Assembly: GCF_001708445.1 (NCBI RefSeq)
Contig: NZ_CP015637.1
Coordinates: 2,667,001 to 2,731,000, forward strand
DNA length: 64,000 nt
Reading direction: 5' to 3'
Source: Pseudomonas fluorescens
GTDB lineage: Bacteria; Pseudomonadota; Gammaproteobacteria; Pseudomonadales; Pseudomonadaceae
In this document: in pieces, positions 60,485 to 64,000 of the stretch
How the letters are laid out: the number at the start of each line of letters is the position of its first letter
Numbering within the stretch: the first letter of the stretch is position 1
Position numbers and translations under genes: made by a program
Notes under the pieces: model-generated
What the model saw: only the letters and a program-made list of their open reading frames with translations
Databases searched by the model: none
Told to the model about the DNA's origin: nothing

Positions 60485-61825
60485 CTACTCGGCCGCGCAG
60501 TCACGCGCTGCGATGCCCTTTTCCTGGGCATACGCAGCGGATTTGGCTTCGATCAACGGACGCAAGGTGGCGCGGTCGGCCTGGACCCAGTCGGTCACCA
60601 ACACCCACTTTTGCCCGTCCCACTGCTGTACCCGCGCCGCGCCACCGCCTTCATGGTCGGCGCAGGACAGTTTCAACGGCGCCAGCAACCCTTCGAGGCC
60701 CAACGCTTTGATGCGCGCTGCGTCGATGTCCAGGTGCTCGAAGGCCCAGCGCGTTTCTTCGCCGTTCAACCCACGGTGGCCGAACTTGGCCTGGCCGGTG
60801 CGCAGGGCCTCGACCGCAATGGCCGCGTTGATCAGGCCGATGTTGTAGTAGACCTTGCCGAAGTAACTGGGGTCCTTGAGGTTGCTTTTGCCCGGATCAA
60901 GGATGAACTGCTTGAGCCTGCGGTGAATTTCAAAGGTGTCGCCACCCGGGAACGGCGCCAGTGCCTGGTAGCCTTTGGCAGCGGTGCCCGCGGGAATCAC
61001 GTCGGCTTCGGAGCCGGCCCAGACATCCCCGATCAGGCGATCCACCGGGATGCCGAAACGTACGGCGGTCTTGATACCGACCGGCGTGGATACGCCCCAG
61101 GTACGCAGGAAGACCCAGTCCGGATTGATCTGGCGCACTTGCCGCCATTGGGTGGACTGTTCATTGCCAGGGTCGGCCACCGGGATCTGGATGTTCTCGA
61201 AGCCGTACTTATCTGCGAGCAATTGCATGGCGGCCTGGGTTTCACGGCCATAGGCGGAGTCGTGGTAGACCGTCACGATCTTCTTGCCCTTGAGCTTGTC
61301 CAGCCCCCCCTCACGCTGGGCGATGTAGTTGATGCCCACCGACGCCTGGCCGTAGTAGTTGAGCAGCAACGGGAAGGCATAGGGGAACACGCGGCCATCG
61401 GTCGACTCGGTACGCCCGCCGGCGCCATCGATCAACGGGATATGGTCGACGGCGGCACGGTCCATCAGCGCATAGGACGCCGGCGTGCTATGGGTGAAGA
61501 AGAAGCCGGTGGGCGCGCCGTCCAGGCCGGCCTTGTAGCGCTCGTAGCATTCGATGATGCGATCGGTCTTCCACTCGGTCTCGCACTCCTGCCAGACCAG
61601 CTTGACGCCGTTCACACCGCCCTCGACCTCGTTGATGTAGCGAAAGTAGTCAATCTCCCCCGCCCACCACGGAATGCCGCTGGAGGCGTAGGCGCCGACC
61701 CGATAGGTCGCCAACGGGATGAACTGTTGATCATTGGCCGCCTGGGCCACGGCAGGCAACAGCCCGCCAAATGTGCCGATGGCCAGCAGGCCGGCGATTA
61801 ACGTGCGCTTGAAGGGGATGTGCAT
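60485..61825 (-). CDS. Orphan periplasmic binding protein, LivK/type 1 class
   Basis: 446 residues with a signal peptide (cut after VAQAA near 29). The Peripla_BP_6 fold shows in YRVGAYASSGIPWWAGEIDYFRYINEVEGGVNG, LVWQECETEWKTDRIIECYERYK, KIVTVYHDSAYGRETQAAMQ and GLINAAIAVEALR. Relatives bind branched-chain amino acids, urea, short amides or aromatic acids. No LivHMGF genes are adjacent, so its permease must be elsewhere or lost. It has its own leader with two palindromes (61849-61891). Confidence 0.85.
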   Translation of the reverse strand: MHIPFKRTLIAGLLAIGTFGGLLPAVAQAANDQQFIPLATYRVGAYASSGIPWWAGEIDYFRYINEVEGGVNGVKLVWQECETEWKTDRIIECYERYKAGLDGAPTGFFFTHSTPASYALMDRAAVDHIPLIDGAGGRTESTDGRVFPYAFPLLLNYYGQASVGINYIAQREGGLDKLKGKKIVTVYHDSAYGRETQAAMQLLADKYGFENIQIPVADPGNEQSTQWRQVRQINPDWVFLRTWGVSTPVGIKTAVRFGIPVDRLIGDVWAGSEADVIPAGTAAKGYQALAPFPGGDTFEIHRRLKQFILDPGKSNLKDPSYFGKVYYNIGLINAAIAVEALRTGQAKFGHRGLNGEETRWAFEHLDIDAARIKALGLEGLLAPLKLSCADHEGGGAARVQQWDGQKWVLVTDWVQADRATLRPLIEAKSAAYAQEKGIAARDCAAE

Positions 61826-61848
61826 GGGTGTGGCTTCTTATGAAAGGT

Positions 61849-61891
61849 GAGGGTTAACCCTCCCGTTGTCGGGTCAGTGCCAACCCACTGA
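61849..61891. promoter_or_regulatory. Two palindromes in front of the orphan LivK-type gene
   Basis: GAGGGTTAACCCTC (61849-61862) is a perfect 14-bp palindrome 24 bases before the start codon. TCAGTG, six bases, CACTGA (61874-61891) follows. They look like operator half-sites for dimeric regulators; no regulator gene is adjacent. The rest of the gap to 62149 holds no recognisable gene. Confidence 0.5.
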
Positions 61892-62149
61892 CAACACAAA
61901 TCATGCCAAAGCATAAGCCTCGTAGATTCAACGGGTTACCCCCATCCGCGCGAAGCGTAGAGCCCGTGAAATCGCACAGTTTATTGAACCGGTGTTGCGC
62001 CACCAACAGCGCTTCGGCCGCTTTGCGCGGTGTGGATGGGAGGATTTATTTGCGGCCGCGCATTCAAACGGCACACACCTTCGGGTACATTCAGCGCCCC
62101 TACGGACAGCACGCCCGCCCCTTATCGGGCATTCAAGGACACCCTGCGC

Positions 62150-62668
62150 ATGGCTGCATCAAACAAATGGCTGATGTCATCGGTCGCGTACTACCTCGAC
62201 TTTTTCAGCGTTCCGCTGTTCGTGATCCTCGCACTTTACCTCGCACCGTTTGATCCCGGCCTGGCGCTTGCCGGGTTGTTGGGATGGACGTTGGTGGAAT
62301 ATGGGGTACACCGTTTTCTGTTCCACTCGCTGTATCGCCACGAGCATTGGACCCACCATGTCGATGTGCTCGCCTTTATCGGTGTATCCAGCTGGAAAAC
62401 CAGTTCGGCGCTGGCGGTCCTGTTACTGCTGGCCTGGTATGGGCAACTGACCTCGGTATTCGTCGGTGCGGTGGTGGGCTATTTCTATTACATCTCGGTG
62501 CACTACGTGATGCACCGCCCCAACCATTGGGCTTATCGGTTCATTCCAGGGCTGATCGCCAATCACGATCTGCACCATCGCAAAGGTATCGAGAAGAACT
62601 TCGGGGTCTCTTCGCCGCTGTGGGATCATGTGTTTCGCACCTTCATTCGAAATGAAGCGCGCGGCTGA
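62150..62668 (+). CDS. Small fatty-acid hydroxylase / sterol-desaturase family membrane protein
   Basis: 172 residues with four membrane segments and the His clusters of the di-iron hydroxylase superfamily: HRFLFH, HEHWTHHV, HYVMHRP and HDLHHRKG. The spacing fits FA_hydroxylase (PF04116), which oxidises lipids or carotenoids at the membrane. Substrate unknown. The start at 62150 has AAGGA ten bases upstream; the ORF is open 40 codons further but without family-like sequence. Confidence 0.85.
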   Translation: MAASNKWLMSSVAYYLDFFSVPLFVILALYLAPFDPGLALAGLLGWTLVEYGVHRFLFHSLYRHEHWTHHVDVLAFIGVSSWKTSSALAVLLLLAWYGQLTSVFVGAVVGYFYYISVHYVMHRPNHWAYRFIPGLIANHDLHHRKGIEKNFGVSSPLWDHVFRTFIRNEARG

Positions 62669-62689
62669 GCCCCCCGGTAGATAGGGCCG

Positions 62690-62878
62690 TTGTGGCGAGC
62701 GCTCGTGTTGTGGCCAGTGGGCTTGCTGTGGCCAGTGGGCTTGTTGTGGCGAGCGGGCTTGCCCCGCGTTGGGGCGCGAAGCGGCCCCATTCCAGGCGAT
62801 GTGTTTTTAACTGACACACCGCAGGGCCTGGTTTTGGGGCTGCTGCGCAGCCCAACGCGGGGCAAGCCCGCTCGCCAC
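62690..62878. repeat. Second-type REPIN with duplicated arms (copy 2)
   Basis: The complete unit is 62746-62878 and closely matches 25823-25957, with the same GGCGATGTGTTTTTAACTG spacer. On its left are three degenerate half-arms: TGTGGCGAGCG (62691), and TGTGGCCAGTGGGCTTG twice (about 62710 and 62727). In copy 1 the extra arms are on the right. It fills the gap after the hydroxylase gene. Confidence 0.85.
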
Positions 62879-62882
62879 AGTT

Positions 62883-62909
62883 ACAGTCCTTACAGTCCTA
62901 ACAGTCCTA
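62883..62909. repeat. 9-bp tandem repeat
   Basis: ACAGTCCTT then ACAGTCCTA twice, followed by a partial ACAG: three full units and a remnant. Directly after the REPIN, in the gap before 62974. The copy number could vary by slippage. Confidence 0.75.
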
Positions 62910-62973
62910 ACAGGCATTCGGCCTTGTCGAATCGTCGACACCGACTGATCGCCGGCTCGGACGTCAGGATCAA

Positions 62974-64000
62974 CTAGGTTGACTGAACGCTCCCGAGAAA
63001 TCGCTCTACCGCAAACACCCCCATCTGCGCCGGCATCTCGCCCTGCAATACCCACTGCGCAATCGCCTGCCCAAACAACGGCGCAAACTTGAAGCCATGC
63101 CCACATAACCCCGCCGCGACGAACAGCCCCGGCACCCGAGGGTCGGGGCCGACAATCGGGTTGCCATCCGGTGTGTTGTCGAAGAACGACACGCGGCGGC
63201 CGGTGGCCCGTGCGCTGGTCAGGCGCTTCAAGCGCAGGGCGGCGCGGTCGCGGTAGGCCAGCACGTTGGCGTCGCAGAAGCTGCGGTCGAAGCTATCCGG
63301 GTCGACCGCTACGCCTTCGGCGGCCATCAGCGAGCCGATGAAATAGCTGCCGGGCTGGTCCGGGCGCAGGTAGAAGCCCGCCTCCCGGTCGCAATAGCCT
63401 GGCATCGGCGAGTCAACGCCCTCCACCTGGACAATGCCGACGCTTTGCCGGGTGGCGTGGATCGGCAATGGCGCCTGGCAATCGTCAGCCAGTGTGGCAG
63501 CCCACGGCCCGGCGGCATTGACCACATGGGCGCAGGCGATAAAGCCGGTGTCGGTCTGCACGCCGATGGCGCGCCCGGCCTGGCGCACGATCCGTCGTGC
63601 CGCCCGCCCCTCGTCGATCACCGCGCCGAGGTCCCGCGCACCGGCTGCAAAACTGCGCGCGGTCAGGCGCGGATCGCAATAGCCCGCGTCGGGCTCGAAC
63701 ACCGCGCCCGCCAGGCCGTCGATAATCAGGTCTGGCACCTGCGCCTGCATTTGCTCGGCAGATAACCACTCAAGCGCCGCGCCCGTCGCGCGCAAAAGCT
63801 CGACGTTGGCCTGGGTGGCCGCTTGTTCGCGGGCGGGAATACCGGTCAAGAACCCCGTGCGCTGGTAGCCGCAAGTGCCGGGATAGTGCTGCCGCCAATC
63901 GCGATAGGCCCGCACGCCCCGTGCCGCCAGTTGGCTGAGGGCAGGATCGGCGTAATATTCGCGCACGATCCCCGGCGACGCGCCCGACGAGCCACTGGCA
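62974..64000 (-). CDS. FAD-dependent oxidoreductase, DAO family (5' part beyond right edge)
   Basis: The last ~341 codons of a DAO-family protein; the reading frame is open to the edge, so the FAD-binding start lies outside. Visible parts: SGSSGASPGIVREYYADP, VVNAAGPWAATLADD, FYLRPDQPGSYFIGS, RRVSFFDNTPDGNPIVGPDP and GLFVAAGLCGHGFKFAPLFGQAIAQWVL, the usual C-terminal FAD contact. Relatives include sarcosine, glycine and hydroxyproline oxidases; the substrate cannot be read from this part. Confidence 0.85.
   Translation of the reverse strand, partial: ASGSSGASPGIVREYYADPALSQLAARGVRAYRDWRQHYPGTCGYQRTGFLTGIPAREQAATQANVELLRATGAALEWLSAEQMQAQVPDLIIDGLAGAVFEPDAGYCDPRLTARSFAAGARDLGAVIDEGRAARRIVRQAGRAIGVQTDTGFIACAHVVNAAGPWAATLADDCQAPLPIHATRQSVGIVQVEGVDSPMPGYCDREAGFYLRPDQPGSYFIGSLMAAEGVAVDPDSFDRSFCDANVLAYRDRAALRLKRLTSARATGRRVSFFDNTPDGNPIVGPDPRVPGLFVAAGLCGHGFKFAPLFGQAIAQWVLQGEMPAQMGVFAVERFLGSVQST

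Noticed and set aside
62690..62878. Repeated arms considered as a small CRISPR-like array
   Set aside because: Spacers between arms are too short and uneven, the arms are REP halves, and no cas genes are present.

Overview
The window looks like a chromosomal segment of a Pseudomonas of the P. fluorescens group. It is GC-rich and its proteins (NrdB, AroA, Pcs, GlgE, CcoG, NudC) read as Pseudomonas orthologues. It also carries the short REP/REPIN palindromes typical of that group. No rRNA, tRNA, CRISPR array or prophage was seen. Identification is by reading and recall only; no search was run.

Layout. 1-2.8 kb: the 5' part of ccoG, a small DUF3203-like protein, an MgtC-like membrane protein, an orphan protein ending in a serralysin-type C-terminal domain, and a proline-rich micro-protein. 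2.8-10.6 kb: a GlgE-pathway operon (glgE, treS-maltokinase fusion, glgB) behind a good AlgU-type promoter. 10.6-15 kb: a diguanylate cyclase, a hybrid histidine kinase and a secreted CAP-domain protein. 15-18.5 kb: an autoregulated FCD regulator / LhgO / MHS transporter operon. 18.5-21.5 kb: an MFS exporter with a divergent LysR gene, then a GNAT. 21.5-22.8 kb: nrdB, whose 5' end is replaced by a REPIN. 22.9-25.6 kb: a receiver / CheC / histidine kinase / receiver operon. 26-28.7 kb: a lone AceE-type E1. 28.9-38.4 kb: housekeeping and metabolic genes (RNA methyltransferase, phosphatidylcholine synthase, TSUP exporter, nudC, a dienoyl-CoA isomerase-like gene, CLC channel, YecA-like protein, aroA, quinone reductase with divergent TetR).

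38.4-52.6 kb is accessory. A truncated REPIN copy and an intact IS110-family element, with a candidate bridge-RNA leader, lie at its left edge. Next come a LuxR regulator, MetA-type porin, MFS transporter and class II histone-deacetylase-like amidohydrolase, then a two-component p-hydroxyphenylacetate hydroxylase (reductase with MarR tail plus oxygenase). These are followed by a phenylacetaldehyde-dehydrogenase-like ALDH, a second MetA-type porin, a PQQ/haem alcohol dehydrogenase and an AraC regulator. Read together, the last group could oxidise a phenylethanol or tyrosol-type alcohol to the aldehyde, then the arylacetate, then a catechol. That is an inference; no ring-cleavage genes are in the window.

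52.7-64 kb: a TonB receptor leading into a complete oligopeptide-type ABC importer of unknown substrate, an orphan LivK-type binding protein, a small fatty-acid hydroxylase, a second type of REPIN with expanded arms, a 9-bp tandem repeat, and the 3' part of a DAO-family FAD oxidoreductase that runs off the right edge.
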